A stretch of 64,000 nt of DNA from Nitrospira sp. (GTDB lineage Bacteria; Nitrospirota; Thermodesulfovibrionia; Thermodesulfovibrionales; Dissulfurispiraceae): contig NSJL01000010.1 in assembly GCA_002634385.1 (NCBI GenBank), positions 1 to 64,000 of the forward strand. Reading direction: 5' to 3'. A program made the position numbers and the translations under genes. The notes beneath the pieces are model-generated. The model had not been told where the DNA came from. It saw only the letters and a list, made by a program, of their open reading frames with translations, and did no database searches. Positions 17,926 to 27,009 of this stretch are shown piece after piece (the first letter of the stretch is position 1; every line of letters starts with the position of its first letter).

Positions 17926-18810
17926 ATGGATAATGATAAAGATGTCCTCATGCTCGGGCTTCCCAAGGGAAGCCTCCAGGAATCCACTCTGAAGCTTTTC
18001 AGGAAGGCGGGGTACCACATTACCGTTTCCTCGCGCTCCTACTACCCTGTTTTTGACGACCCCGGAATCGGCTCCATGCTGATACGGGCACAGGAGATGG
18101 CGCGGTACGTGGAGGATGGACACCTTGACTGCGGTCTTACCGGGCACGATTGGGTGCTGGAGCAGAATGCGGACGTAGTAGAGATTGCGGAGCTGCGGTA
18201 TGCGAAGGAGGGGTTCAGGCCGGTGCGCTGGGTCATCGCCGTTCCCGGCGATTCGAAGATACAATCGGTGCAGGATCTTAACGGGAAGCGGATTGCCACC
18301 GAACTGGTGGGATACACCAAGAGATACCTGAAGTCCAAAGGCGTAAAAGCGGAGGTGGATTTTTCCTGGGGCGCCACTGAGGTGAAGCCCCCGCAGCTCG
18401 CGGACGCCATTGTGGAGCTCACCGAAACGGGTACCTCCCTCCGGGCGAACAACCTGAGAATTGTGGAGACCATCGCCGAGTCCACCACCCGGTTTATCGC
18501 CAATAAAAAGGCGTGGCAGGATAAGGGGAAGCGGAGGAAGATGGAGAATATCGCCCTTCTGCTGAAAGGAGCCCTGGCCGCCGAGGAAAAAGTGGGCCTC
18601 AAGATGAACGTCCCGGAAAATGCTTTCAAAAAGGTGCTGACGCTGCTTTCCGCAATGCATTCCCCCACCGTATCGTCCCTCTCCGACGCGGGCTGGTATG
18701 CCATCGATGTGGTGATCGACGAGAAGATCGTCCGGGATATCATTCCCAAGCTGAAGACCGCCGGGGCGTCGGGTATTGTCGAGTACCCGCTGAATAAGGT
18801 AATTCCCTGA
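17926..18810 (+). CDS. hisG: ATP phosphoribosyltransferase, long form
   Basis: HisG catalyses the first committed step of histidine synthesis, joining ATP and PRPP. The 294 aa length and the extra C-terminal ACT-like domain (from about residue 220, [20 protein letters not shown]) show the long form, which is self-sufficient and feedback-inhibited by histidine without HisZ. The N-terminal GLPKGSLQE and the phosphate-binding loop [15 protein letters not shown] are present. AAAGGAAGG precedes the ATG. No other his gene is nearby; scpA follows. Confidence 0.95.
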   Translation: MDNDKDVLMLGLPKGSLQESTLKLFRKAGYHITVSSRSYYPVFDDPGIGSMLIRAQEMARYVEDGHLDCGLTGHDWVLEQNADVVEIAELRYAKEGFRPVRWVIAVPGDSKIQSVQDLNGKRIATELVGYTKRYLKSKGVKAEVDFSWGATEVKPPQLADAIVELTETGTSLRANNLRIVETIAESTTRFIANKKAWQDKGKRRKMENIALLLKGALAAEEKVGLKMNVPENAFKKVLTLLSAMHSPTVSSLSDAGWYAIDVVIDEKIVRDIIPKLKTAGASGIVEYPLNKVIP

Positions 18811-18855
18811 AGACAAGGAAAAAGCCGGAAATAGGAAAGGGAAGTGAGGGAAAAA

Positions 18856-19629
18856 ATGACTGATGCTTCCCCCGGATACAGTGTAAAGCTTCCCGCCTTT
18901 GAGGGACCCCTTGACCTCCTGCTCCATCTTATCAAGCAGAACAAGGTGGATATCTACGACATCCCCATCGCGCAGATCACAGGACAGTACCTTGAATACA
19001 TCGAGATCATGAAGGAACTGAACCTGGAGATCGCTTCGGAGTTCCTGGTGATGGCGGCTACCCTCATCTATATCAAATCGCGCATGCTCCTCCCCCCTGA
19101 TGAGACCATAGAGGCGGAAGCGCAGGAGGACCCCCGGGCGGGTCTTGTCCAGCGCCTCCTGGAATACCAGGCTTTCAAGGAGGCCTCCGGTACGCTGCGG
19201 GAGAGGGAGGAGGTATGGGCGAACAATGTCTTCTGGCGTGAGCCCATGAAGGAGGAGGATATTATCAAGGAGCCCGAGCCCTACCTTTTCGAGGTGAATA
19301 TCTTCGATCTGATGGGCGCCTTGAAAAAGATCATCGAGAAGGCCCCCCCCGAAGCTATCAGGATTACCCGGGAGGTCCTGACGGTAAAGGATAAGATCTC
19401 CCTTATCATCGAGAGGATGGAAACGGAGCCCACCCTCCGTTTTGACGACCTTTTTGCGGAGGACAGGACCCGGGTCCAGGTGATCGTCACCTTCCTGGCA
19501 CTTCTCGAGATACTGCGGCTCGGGCTTGCCCGCGCCTACCAGGACAAAGAGTTCGGGACGGTGTGGGTCATGCGGCATTCCCCAGAGGAAGATACCCCCT
19601 CGCCGAATCCGGACGGGCAAAGGGAGTAG
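18856..19629 (+). CDS. scpA: Segregation and condensation protein A
   Basis: ScpA is the kleisin that bridges SMC heads and, with ScpB, loads condensin on chromosomes. The 257 aa sequence has the hallmark start YSVKLPAFEGPLDLLLHLI, then IYDIPIAQIT and a C-terminal winged helix (VIVTFLALLEILRLG). A GTG at 18844 is an alternative start, but the ATG at 18856 with GAGGG upstream starts nearer the conserved block. scpB is not adjacent, because the next gene is convergent. Confidence 0.93.
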   Translation: MTDASPGYSVKLPAFEGPLDLLLHLIKQNKVDIYDIPIAQITGQYLEYIEIMKELNLEIASEFLVMAATLIYIKSRMLLPPDETIEAEAQEDPRAGLVQRLLEYQAFKEASGTLREREEVWANNVFWREPMKEEDIIKEPEPYLFEVNIFDLMGALKKIIEKAPPEAIRITREVLTVKDKISLIIERMETEPTLRFDDLFAEDRTRVQVIVTFLALLEILRLGLARAYQDKEFGTVWVMRHSPEEDTPSPNPDGQRE

Positions 19630-19651
19630 GAAAGGGGGCAGTGTGTGAAGA

Positions 19652-19692
19652 AAAAGAAAAGCGGAACCTGTCCTGGGTTCCGCTTTTCTTTT
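19652..19692. terminator. Bidirectional terminator between scpA and cytochrome gene
   Basis: A 17-bp perfect stem (19652-19668 with 19676-19692) carries A-rich 5' and T-rich 3' ends. It can stop transcription of both convergent genes. Confidence 0.92.
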
Positions 19693-19701
19693 AACGGTGG
19701 G

Positions 19702-21636
19702 TTACAGGTTGTCGACGTTGTGACACTTCCCGCATGCGTTAGTATAAGGGGTCGGCATCGCTTTGCCCGGTTCGATCCCTTTTACTCCTACATTATTCTT
19801 CCTCGGGACGTCAAAAATATGGGAGGTGATATCGTTCATCCAGTAGTTTTTCCCGTCCTTTCTCACCAGTCCTTTTCCCAGGCCGGCGCCGGTTTGCATT
19901 GTCTTCGGCACATGGCAGTCCACGCAGAAGATCTGGCCTTCGTGTGCTGCTCCCACTGCTTTGGCGGTGTGTGCTCCCATGTCGGACGCATTCTGATGGC
20001 AGCTTGCGCAGAGGGTGTTCTTTTCATCGCGTACCGGTGCCTTCAGCTGGTGTTTTACCTCTGACTTGCCGTGAGGGTCATGACAGTTGATGCAGGTCAT
20101 CGTCTGTTTTCCGTTGATATATTTTTTTGACCGGACGAGGTCAGTTCCCTGCTGATGATGCGATTTCGAATGTATCTTGTCTCCCCAGAAGTCCTTCTGG
20201 GCTGCGTCTTCCCGGGTGGTGTGGTTGGCGAGGTATTCATTTCTGGTGATCCCCGGGATGAGCATCCGGTTCTCTCTGCTCACCGGCTGGTCGTTCTTGA
20301 GATAGCCCTGTGGCCTGCTGTGGCACTGGTTGCAGATGACGGTAGCCCTCTCCGCGGCAAGTTTGCCGGGGCTTACGATGGTAGCAGCCTTCTTGTTTGC
20401 AGGTGACGCCACATGGGCGGAACCGGGGCCATGGCAGACTTCGCAGCCTATATTCAGCTCATTGGGAGTCCCGTCGCCGTCGATGTCCAACTCTCCGTTC
20501 GGGTCGTTTACCGCCCCGGCCACGAAACCGCCGCCCGTAGTGAGAGTGAGGGAGTAGCCGGTAAAGTGGCACGAAGCGCACTCGATTTCGAACGATTTCT
20601 TTTTCGGGGGGTCAGTGAGCTTTTTCGTTGTCTCGTTGAAGAGCCAGTCGCCGTGGTAGTCTCTCCAGGGCTTCCGTGTCCTGTCGTTGTAACTCTCGTC
20701 GCCGGTGGGGTTGTATTGGAGAAAGGGGAAGTGGGCATCGCCTACGGGGGGGTGGGCGTTGCCTACACGGTAAAGGTAGCGCTGTTTATAGAGGCCTCCG
20801 CCATAGGTCATTTCCACAACATACGTGCGTGGAGCGTCGGACGGGTCTTTCATGTTCTCGATTTTGAACTTCAGTTCTCCGTCGGCATCTTTGAAAAAGG
20901 TTGCGCTAAAGCTCACGGAAGAAGCATCGGAAGGCATTTTCTCCGATATCATATACTTGTCGAAGCCTCTGCTCTTGTCGAAACCGTAGAAGTAGAATTT
21001 TTTCCCTGCCATGAGTTTGTTCAGTCCGTCATTGAAATGAGGAAAACGGGAATAGTCCTGAAGCCCGCTCGGTTTTCCCACTACGCTGATTCCGAGCTTG
21101 TGGAGGGTCTTTTTCTCGAATGCGTAACCGGTGTGGCACGACAGGCATTTCGAGCTGCCGACGTACTTTGCGTTCTGGGGAATTTTCCCGGAAACGAGAA
21201 TTTTCAGCGGCTTTGAAGTCATTTCAGCAACGGATACCGACTTGTTCGCCATGTCGCCTCCGGGAAGGTGTTCCCCGTCTGAAGGTTCGACGTAGAGAAA
21301 ATACCTGGCGTCCGGAACTCCGGAGATGGTGAATTCCCCCTTCGCATTCGTAATGCCCTTCCGGTAATTGTCTCTGTTCACTGCGAGGTTGTCTTCCATC
21401 GGCTCATCATTGGGAGAGTCTTCTTTGATCTCGGTAATGGGTACTTTTCTCATCGCCTCCACATCGGCTGCTGGAACAAGGTATACGGTGGCATTGGCTA
21501 CGGTTTGTCCCGATTTGTCCTGTACTACTCCTTTCACTGCGGCGCTTCCCGCCTTCTTTTCTTCCGCTTTTGCTCCATAGAGCAGCAGTGTTGCGGTACA
21601 GAAAAGCGTTAGAAAGAATACTATTTTCGTTTTCAT
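19702..21636 (-). CDS. Secreted octaheme c-type cytochrome with N-terminal carboxypeptidase-regulatory-like domain
   Basis: This 644 aa exported protein has eight CxxCH heme sites: CLSCH, CASCH, CEVCH, CNQCH, CINCH, CASCH, CVDCH and CGKCH. A Sec signal peptide (MKTKIVFFLTLFCTATLLLYGAKA) comes first, then a transthyretin-like carboxypeptidase-regulatory domain (VKGVVQDKSGQTVANATVYLV to residue about 150), then the heme-rich part. AAAGGAGGAGCACA fixes the ATG at 21636, although the frame is open further upstream. It probably acts in periplasmic or outer-face electron transfer; the substrate is unknown. A sigma-54 promoter and an NtrC-type regulator gene lie directly upstream, so expression is probably signal-dependent. 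Confidence 0.9.
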   Translation of the reverse strand: MKTKIVFFLTLFCTATLLLYGAKAEEKKAGSAAVKGVVQDKSGQTVANATVYLVPAADVEAMRKVPITEIKEDSPNDEPMEDNLAVNRDNYRKGITNAKGEFTISGVPDARYFLYVEPSDGEHLPGGDMANKSVSVAEMTSKPLKILVSGKIPQNAKYVGSSKCLSCHTGYAFEKKTLHKLGISVVGKPSGLQDYSRFPHFNDGLNKLMAGKKFYFYGFDKSRGFDKYMISEKMPSDASSVSFSATFFKDADGELKFKIENMKDPSDAPRTYVVEMTYGGGLYKQRYLYRVGNAHPPVGDAHFPFLQYNPTGDESYNDRTRKPWRDYHGDWLFNETTKKLTDPPKKKSFEIECASCHFTGYSLTLTTGGGFVAGAVNDPNGELDIDGDGTPNELNIGCEVCHGPGSAHVASPANKKAATIVSPGKLAAERATVICNQCHSRPQGYLKNDQPVSRENRMLIPGITRNEYLANHTTREDAAQKDFWGDKIHSKSHHQQGTDLVRSKKYINGKQTMTCINCHDPHGKSEVKHQLKAPVRDEKNTLCASCHQNASDMGAHTAKAVGAAHEGQIFCVDCHVPKTMQTGAGLGKGLVRKDGKNYWMNDITSHIFDVPRKNNVGVKGIEPGKAMPTPYTNACGKCHNVDNL

Positions 21637-21992
21637 TGTGCTCCTCCTTTCCGTTTTTTTCCCTTTCGGAATATTTTCTCCTCTTTCCTTGAAGATCCGA
21701 TGGCAGGCAGCCACTCGCTTCCCGGTGCTGTCCCGTCCCGACATAGTAAATGCTATTTCCATGCCAGCAGGAGTCTGGTTGAAAAACATCGGTAAAACAG
21801 TAAGATAATGGAAGCGTCTCTCTGCCGCTGCGGTAATAATGACGCAGGCAGTAAAGGGAGAGAAAAAGGAAAGAGACAAGAAAACAACGGGTTTCTGGTG
21901 CTGTTCCTATGACGCAGGGGTGCTGTTACTGGAGTAGAAGAATGGAATTTGCCGGTTTTCAGGGACTTGGAGAGCTGTATCGATGCCGGCAC
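21637..21992 (-). promoter_or_regulatory. Control region between NtrC-type regulator and cytochrome gene
   Basis: This is a 356-bp non-coding gap. Beside the sigma-54 promoter it holds two direct copies of GGTGCTGTT (21897-21905 and 21919-21927), 22 bp apart, about two helical turns, and two ATGACGCAGG copies (21838-21847 and 21908-21917). They are candidate enhancer sites for the adjacent regulator. Confidence 0.4.
21751..21766 (-). promoter_or_regulatory. Sigma-54 promoter of the octaheme cytochrome gene
   Basis: On the minus strand this reads TGGCATGGAAATAGCA: GG and GC are exactly 10 bp apart, and it is close to the -24/-12 consensus TGGCACG-N4-TTGCA. Transcription would start near 21740, about 100 nt before the cytochrome ATG. 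Confidence 0.7.
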
Positions 21993-23357
21993 CTATTCGC
22001 CGGTATTTTCCTTGAATTCAGTGGAGGCAATACCGTATTTCCTCATGAGACGCTGGAAATTCGCCCTGTCCAGCTTTGCGTTCTCGGCGGCTTTCGTGAC
22101 GTTCCCTTCCGTATGCAGCAGGGTCTTTCTTATGAAGTTCCTGTTGAACTCGTCGATCACCCTCTGCTTTGCCTCTGCATAGGAAAGACGGGTATCGATC
22201 TTCTTACAGATAATGTCCTGGGCTTCGGCGGGCAGGTCCTCCGGCATGATGGTGTCACCTCCCGAGAAGACAACCAGCCTTTCCACCATATTCTCGAGCT
22301 CTCTTACGTTTCCGGGCCAGTTGTGATTGGTGAGGAAGTCAAGGGCTGCGGGGTGGATGCGCTTCCTTCCTTTGAGGAAGTGCTCCACCAGGAGAGGGAT
22401 ATCCTCCCTTCTTTCACGGAGAGAAGGAATTCCCAGAGGAAAGACATTGATGCGGTAAAAAAGGTCCTCCCTGAAGGTGTTCTTGTCGATGAGCTTCCGC
22501 AGGTTCTTGCTGGTGGCGGTGATGATCCGCACATTCACCTCTGTTTCCCGGGTATCGCCGAGTTTCCGTATCTTCTTATCCTGCATGATCCGCAGGAGCT
22601 TCGCTTGTACGGAAGGGCTTGTGTCCGCTATCTCGTCCAGGAAAAGAGTACCTCCATCCGCATGCTCGAAAAGTCCCTGCTTGCTCTCTATCGCCCCGGT
22701 ATACGCCCCTTTCGCATGTCCGAACAGCTCGCTTTCGAGGAGGGTATCGGGGAGGGCGCTGCAATTGACCGCTACAAAATTCCTGTCCTTCCGCTTTCCC
22801 GAGAAGTGGATGGCCCGGGAGACCAGTTCCTTTCCTGTTCCGCTTTCTCCCAGGAGGAGTACGGTGGCGTCACTGTCCGCCACCTTTTTAATAGCGGCGA
22901 AGAGGTTTCTCATTGCCGGAGAGGTCCCGATGATGTTCTGAAAGCCGTATTTTTTCGAAAGCTCTTCCCGCAGGAACCGGTTTTCTTCCGTCAGCTTTCT
23001 TTTTTCGAGCACCCTCTTGACGGAAAGGAGAACATCATCATTCTGAAAGGGCTTTACCAGGTAGTCGTAAGCCCCCCTTTTCATGGCTTCCACCGCATTG
23101 TCGACGGAAGCATACGCGGTCATTACGATGACATCCGTTTCAGGGCTTATGGTTTTTACCTTCTCGAGAAGCTCAATACCGGTCATTTCCGGCATGTAGA
23201 AATCGGTAATGACAAGATCGAACCGGTTCTCCCTGAAGAGGGCGAGGGCTTTCAGGGGGGAGCTCTCGATGGTACATTCGAAACCTCCTTTCGTCAAGAG
23301 CCTTGAGAAGAGATATCCTATCGCCTGATCATCGTCGATGACAAGTATGTGCGCCAT
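21993..23357 (-). CDS. Sigma-54-dependent NtrC-family response regulator
   Basis: This 454 aa three-domain activator has a receiver domain (VIDDDQAIG at residues 6-14, phospho-acceptor Asp in LVITDFYMPEM), a AAA+ domain (Walker A GESGTGKE, the sigma-54 contact loop as GAYTGA, Walker B GGTLFLDEIAD) and a C-terminal Fis-type HTH (HTEGNVTKAAENAKLDRANFQRLM). It starts immediately after the histidine kinase stop, with GGGGAGAATAA as binding site. The most plausible target is the sigma-54 promoter just downstream of it, driving the octaheme cytochrome. Confidence 0.94.
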   Translation of the reverse strand: MAHILVIDDDQAIGYLFSRLLTKGGFECTIESSPLKALALFRENRFDLVITDFYMPEMTGIELLEKVKTISPETDVIVMTAYASVDNAVEAMKRGAYDYLVKPFQNDDVLLSVKRVLEKRKLTEENRFLREELSKKYGFQNIIGTSPAMRNLFAAIKKVADSDATVLLLGESGTGKELVSRAIHFSGKRKDRNFVAVNCSALPDTLLESELFGHAKGAYTGAIESKQGLFEHADGGTLFLDEIADTSPSVQAKLLRIMQDKKIRKLGDTRETEVNVRIITATSKNLRKLIDKNTFREDLFYRINVFPLGIPSLRERREDIPLLVEHFLKGRKRIHPAALDFLTNHNWPGNVRELENMVERLVVFSGGDTIMPEDLPAEAQDIICKKIDTRLSYAEAKQRVIDEFNRNFIRKTLLHTEGNVTKAAENAKLDRANFQRLMRKYGIASTEFKENTGE

Positions 23358-24971
23358 TTATTCTCCCCGGGAGAGCGCAGAGGGTCTGTTCCCGGCGTTC
23401 TCTGCCGTGTGATGAACGGGCAGACAGATCCTGAACAGAGTCCCCTTGCCGGCAGCACTTTCTACGAAAATTTCTCCCCCGTGCTCTTTAATAATGCCGT
23501 AAGATATGGATAACCCCAACCCTGTGCCGTCCTTCTTGGTGGTGTAGAAAGGCTGGAAGATCTTCTGCAGCCCCTCTTCCGGAATTCCGGTTCCGGTATC
23601 GGACACCGCAGCTTCTACTCCTCCCCTGGTATTCCGGGTGGTGATGGTAAGCTCCCCCCCCTCGGGCATCGCCTGGACAGCGTTGAGGATTATATTAAGG
23701 AATACCTGTTTCAACTGCAAGGGGTCTGCCTGTACCGGACTGAGCTGCGGTTCCAGGTCCCTCCTGATGGAGATCCTTTTCATGGAGGGCTGGTATTCGA
23801 TAAGGGTGAGGGTCTCGCCGATAAGGGTGTTGATATCGGTCAGCATCTCCTCGTGTCCCGGGGTCCGCGCGAAGGTGAGAAGCCCCTGGATGATTTTCCT
23901 GCAGCGTACCGCCTCCTGCTCGATTACCTTCAGATCTCCCTTCACCGGACTGTCTTCTTCCATATCAGCAAGAATAAGCTGGGTGAATCCGATGATGCTG
24001 TTGAGCGGAGTGCTGAGCTCATGGGAGACGCCCGCAGCCAGAGTTCCCACCGCCGCAAGGGTTTCCGCCCTCACCATGCTCGCCTGGGTGAGACGCAGTT
24101 TTTCCGTGGCCTCCCTGACTTTTGTCTCGAGCTCCTCGTTGAAGTCCCGGAGGGCGCGGAGCAGCATATCCTTCTCCTCGTTCATGGCACTCAGCCGTTC
24201 GGCCATCCGGTTGAAGGAATCTGCCATGAACCCGATCTCGTCCCGGGTGGTCGCTTCCACCCGTTGGGAAAAGTCGCCGGAAGCGATGGTCTGTATCCCC
24301 CGTATCAACGAAGTGACGGGACCGGTAATCCCTTTGATGATGAGTACGAAAACGATAGTAGAAAGGGAGATGGTAAGGAGAATCGTCGTAAAGATAGTGG
24401 CCCGGGACCGGGCAATGAGGAGATTCCTTTTGTCCTGTATCTTTCCCCGCATCTGGTCGGCTGCATGGCGTACCTGCTCCAGCCTGTTGATGATGATATT
24501 CCCTTTGACAGTGGCGGCGTTCTCCAGCGCCTTCGTCTGGCTTCTGTCCTTGCTGGTAATAAGGATGCTTACCTCCTCTTTATATTCCCTGACGAGGGAG
24601 CCGATTTCCGTAAAGAAGCCGGAAAGGGAGGTGATCTGCTCCTCGATCTTCGCATGGCATTGCTTGCAGGCGACATCACTAAGGTGTCCCTGGTAGTGCC
24701 GGGTAATGGAGCCCAGGTTCTCGTCGAAGGCTTCGATATAGTTCACCAGATCGTCGATGTTCCGGGTATAGCCCGCCTGGTGGCGGTAGAGCTCTGCCTG
24801 CGCACCTTTCATCTGGAACAGCATCTCGTTGTACTTCCCGATAATGACATCCTGTTCATTGGTGATCTTCTGGTTGACGACGATGGTGTCAAGGTTCTTG
24901 ATCACGACCACCGAGCCGATGGAGAAAAGGAAGAGAACAAAACCGAGACCCGCAATCAGTTTCTTTCTCAT
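23358..24971 (-). CDS. Sensor histidine kinase with CxxCH in the periplasmic domain
   Basis: This 537 aa membrane kinase has a TM helix (residues 5-25), an extracytoplasmic sensor domain of about 165 residues, a second TM helix (about 192-215), HAMP, HisKA (AAGVSHELSTPLNSIIGF) and a HATPase domain (GTGLGLSISYGII). The sensor domain contains CKQCH at residues 102-106, a c-type heme attachment motif, which suggests redox or gas sensing. Its start overlaps the stop of the PhnD-like gene (ATGA), and the response regulator follows directly, so the three genes are translationally linked. Confidence 0.92.
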   Translation of the reverse strand: MRKKLIAGLGFVLFLFSIGSVVVIKNLDTIVVNQKITNEQDVIIGKYNEMLFQMKGAQAELYRHQAGYTRNIDDLVNYIEAFDENLGSITRHYQGHLSDVACKQCHAKIEEQITSLSGFFTEIGSLVREYKEEVSILITSKDRSQTKALENAATVKGNIIINRLEQVRHAADQMRGKIQDKRNLLIARSRATIFTTILLTISLSTIVFVLIIKGITGPVTSLIRGIQTIASGDFSQRVEATTRDEIGFMADSFNRMAERLSAMNEEKDMLLRALRDFNEELETKVREATEKLRLTQASMVRAETLAAVGTLAAGVSHELSTPLNSIIGFTQLILADMEEDSPVKGDLKVIEQEAVRCRKIIQGLLTFARTPGHEEMLTDINTLIGETLTLIEYQPSMKRISIRRDLEPQLSPVQADPLQLKQVFLNIILNAVQAMPEGGELTITTRNTRGGVEAAVSDTGTGIPEEGLQKIFQPFYTTKKDGTGLGLSISYGIIKEHGGEIFVESAAGKGTLFRICLPVHHTAENAGNRPSALSRGE

Positions 24972-25891
24972 TTTCTGTCCCTGAAATGGTAGGTTCTGCT
25001 GTCGATTCCCATCTCCCTGACCATTTCCCGCAAGGGGGCGAATTCTGAATCCGTGGTCTCCCTGAAACGCACCGCCTCCAGTGATTGCAGCACCTTCTGC
25101 CCTTCAGAGGTCATGTGCAGGGAGAGCAGTATCGCTTTAAGCTTGCTGCGGAAGGCGGGGGGGATATCGCCCCTGACACAGAGGCTGTTGGAAGGCACCT
25201 CGATGGATTCGGCGATAACGGTCAGGTCTCCCTTGATGGCGGGGTTTGCAGCAAGGAGCCGCTCAAAGACGAGGTCCTTTGCGGCACCCAGGTCGGCCTG
25301 CCCTTTGTACACCGAAAGGATGGCGGCATCGTGACTTCCGGTGAAGAGGATCCTGCCGAAATGGCCCTCGAAGCCGTCTATACCGCGCTGTTTCAGATAC
25401 CAGCGGGGGAAGACATACCCGGCGGTAGTGACTTCATGGACGAGGGCGATCCTTTTCCCCTTCCATGAGTGTACGTCCTTTGATACCGGTGAATCTTTCC
25501 TCGTGAAAATGATTCCCCGATAGCTGGAGCTCCCGTCCCTTTCCACTGGGCGGGCAATGGGCTCGATATCCGCCTTTGCTTTCGTCAGAATGTAATTGAA
25601 GCTCCCGAAAAAGGCCCCGTCGATTCTCCTGCTCGTGATCTCGTCATAAATGGACCCATAGCTGTCGAGCAGCTTTATCTTTACGTTGGTATCAAGGACG
25701 CGGGAAAGATACTCGATAAGGGGCTTGTACTTTTTTTTCTGCTCGAAGACATTCTGTTCGGGCAGAAGGGCGATGGTAAAGGTTCCCTCCCGGATTTTCT
25801 TCGGCTCTGTCCCTTTTTTTTCAAGCCCGGCCGGCGTTCCGCCGCAGGAGACGAGCAGCAACAGCACCACAAAGAGAAGACGCGTCAGCAT
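24968..25891 (-). CDS. PhnD-type periplasmic binding lipoprotein
   Basis: This 307 aa substrate-binding protein of the phosphate/phosphonate-type (PhnD) family has a lipoprotein signal (lipobox LVSC near residue 16) and the typical FTIALLPEQ start followed by a two-lobed fold. No ABC permease or ATPase gene is nearby. It is fused by an ATGA overlap to a histidine kinase, so it is better read as the ligand-binding part of a three-component sensor than as a transporter subunit. The ligand is unknown. Confidence 0.87.
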   Translation of the reverse strand: MLTRLLFVVLLLLVSCGGTPAGLEKKGTEPKKIREGTFTIALLPEQNVFEQKKKYKPLIEYLSRVLDTNVKIKLLDSYGSIYDEITSRRIDGAFFGSFNYILTKAKADIEPIARPVERDGSSSYRGIIFTRKDSPVSKDVHSWKGKRIALVHEVTTAGYVFPRWYLKQRGIDGFEGHFGRILFTGSHDAAILSVYKGQADLGAAKDLVFERLLAANPAIKGDLTVIAESIEVPSNSLCVRGDIPPAFRSKLKAILLSLHMTSEGQKVLQSLEAVRFRETTDSEFAPLREMVREMGIDSRTYHFRDRK

Positions 25892-25908
25892 CCCCTATTA
25901 TAACAGGA

Positions 25909-27003
25909 TTACATGTTCCGCTTGTAGGACATGGCGGTGATAACCCGTTCCTTTGCAATGGATTCCCCCGCCTTCCGCGGGAGAATCCTCTCCCGGGAGG
26001 ATTTCTCCAGAATCAGGTGCGTGTTCCTGATGATACGGTCTGAGATGGCCTGGAAGGCCTCTTTTTCACTCTTCTTCGCATACTCCATGGCCGCCATGAT
26101 AACGCCTCCGGCATTGGCGATAAAGTCGGGGACGGAGAGGACCCCGCGCTGGTGGAGCAGTTCCTCCGCCTCCCCGGTAACCGGTATATTTGCCCCCTGG
26201 AGAATGAGCTTTGCTTTGACATCCCCGGCATTTTTCCCGGTGATGACATCGGGGGTTGCCGCAGGGATGAGGATATCGCACGGTTCGGCGAACAGGTCCC
26301 CGGCACCCTTTACGGTTCCCGGCGTATAGTTCAGCACACTGCCGGTCTGCTCCTTGATTTCCAGCATCTTTTTTATGTCGATACCGGTCGGATCGGCGAG
26401 AGTCCCCTTCGAATCGCTGACAGCGACGATGACCGCACCCTTTTCCGTAAGGAACTGTGCGCACATCTTCCCGACGCTTCCGAACCCATGAATGGCAATC
26501 CTGGCTCCCTCCAGGCGCATCCCGAGATGCTGGCAGGCGGCCCCGGCGCACTCGGCAAGACCATACCCGGTTGCCCCGTGTTTATCCAGGGGGAGGCCCC
26601 CTAATTCCTCCGGCAGTCCCACTGCCCTCCCCGTCTCATCATACACCCATGCCATGCATTCCTCGTTACTCCCCATGTCGGGACCGGGGATATACTCGTT
26701 CAGGTCCCGGATGGCCTGCGCAAAGATCCTGAAGTGGTGCTCCTTGTCGGGACTGTGGGGGTCGAGGATAATGCCCGACTTACCCCCTCCATGGGGGAGG
26801 CCGGCGATGGAGTTCTTGAGGGTCATCGTCCGTGCAAGTCTCCTTACTTCCCCCACGGTGACACCGGGGGAGACCCGGACTCCGCCGATGGCAGGACCCA
26901 AGGCGACATTGTCCACTACCACAACGGCCCGGAAGCCGGATACGGGAAAAAACAGTTCGATGACCTTCGAGGGTCCCAGATCATGGATGTTTGCCGTGTT
27001 CAT
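25909..27003 (-). CDS. Glu/Leu/Phe/Val dehydrogenase family protein
   Basis: This is a 364 aa NAD(P)-dependent amino-acid dehydrogenase, which reversibly deaminates an amino acid to a 2-oxo acid. The catalytic region PHGGGKSGI with the substrate/catalytic lysines, PGPDMGSNEECMAW, and the NAD-binding GFGSVGKMCAQFL are present. The short length is closer to leucine dehydrogenase than to the 410-450 aa glutamate dehydrogenases, so branched-chain specificity is possible. It lies 6 bp after the Tim44-like gene and 17 bp before the PhnD-like gene, and may share their transcript. Confidence 0.9.
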   Translation of the reverse strand: MNTANIHDLGPSKVIELFFPVSGFRAVVVVDNVALGPAIGGVRVSPGVTVGEVRRLARTMTLKNSIAGLPHGGGKSGIILDPHSPDKEHHFRIFAQAIRDLNEYIPGPDMGSNEECMAWVYDETGRAVGLPEELGGLPLDKHGATGYGLAECAGAACQHLGMRLEGARIAIHGFGSVGKMCAQFLTEKGAVIVAVSDSKGTLADPTGIDIKKMLEIKEQTGSVLNYTPGTVKGAGDLFAEPCDILIPAATPDVITGKNAGDVKAKLILQGANIPVTGEAEELLHQRGVLSVPDFIANAGGVIMAAMEYAKKSEKEAFQAISDRIIRNTHLILEKSSRERILPRKAGESIAKERVITAMSYKRNM

Positions 27004-27009
27004 CTGCCC

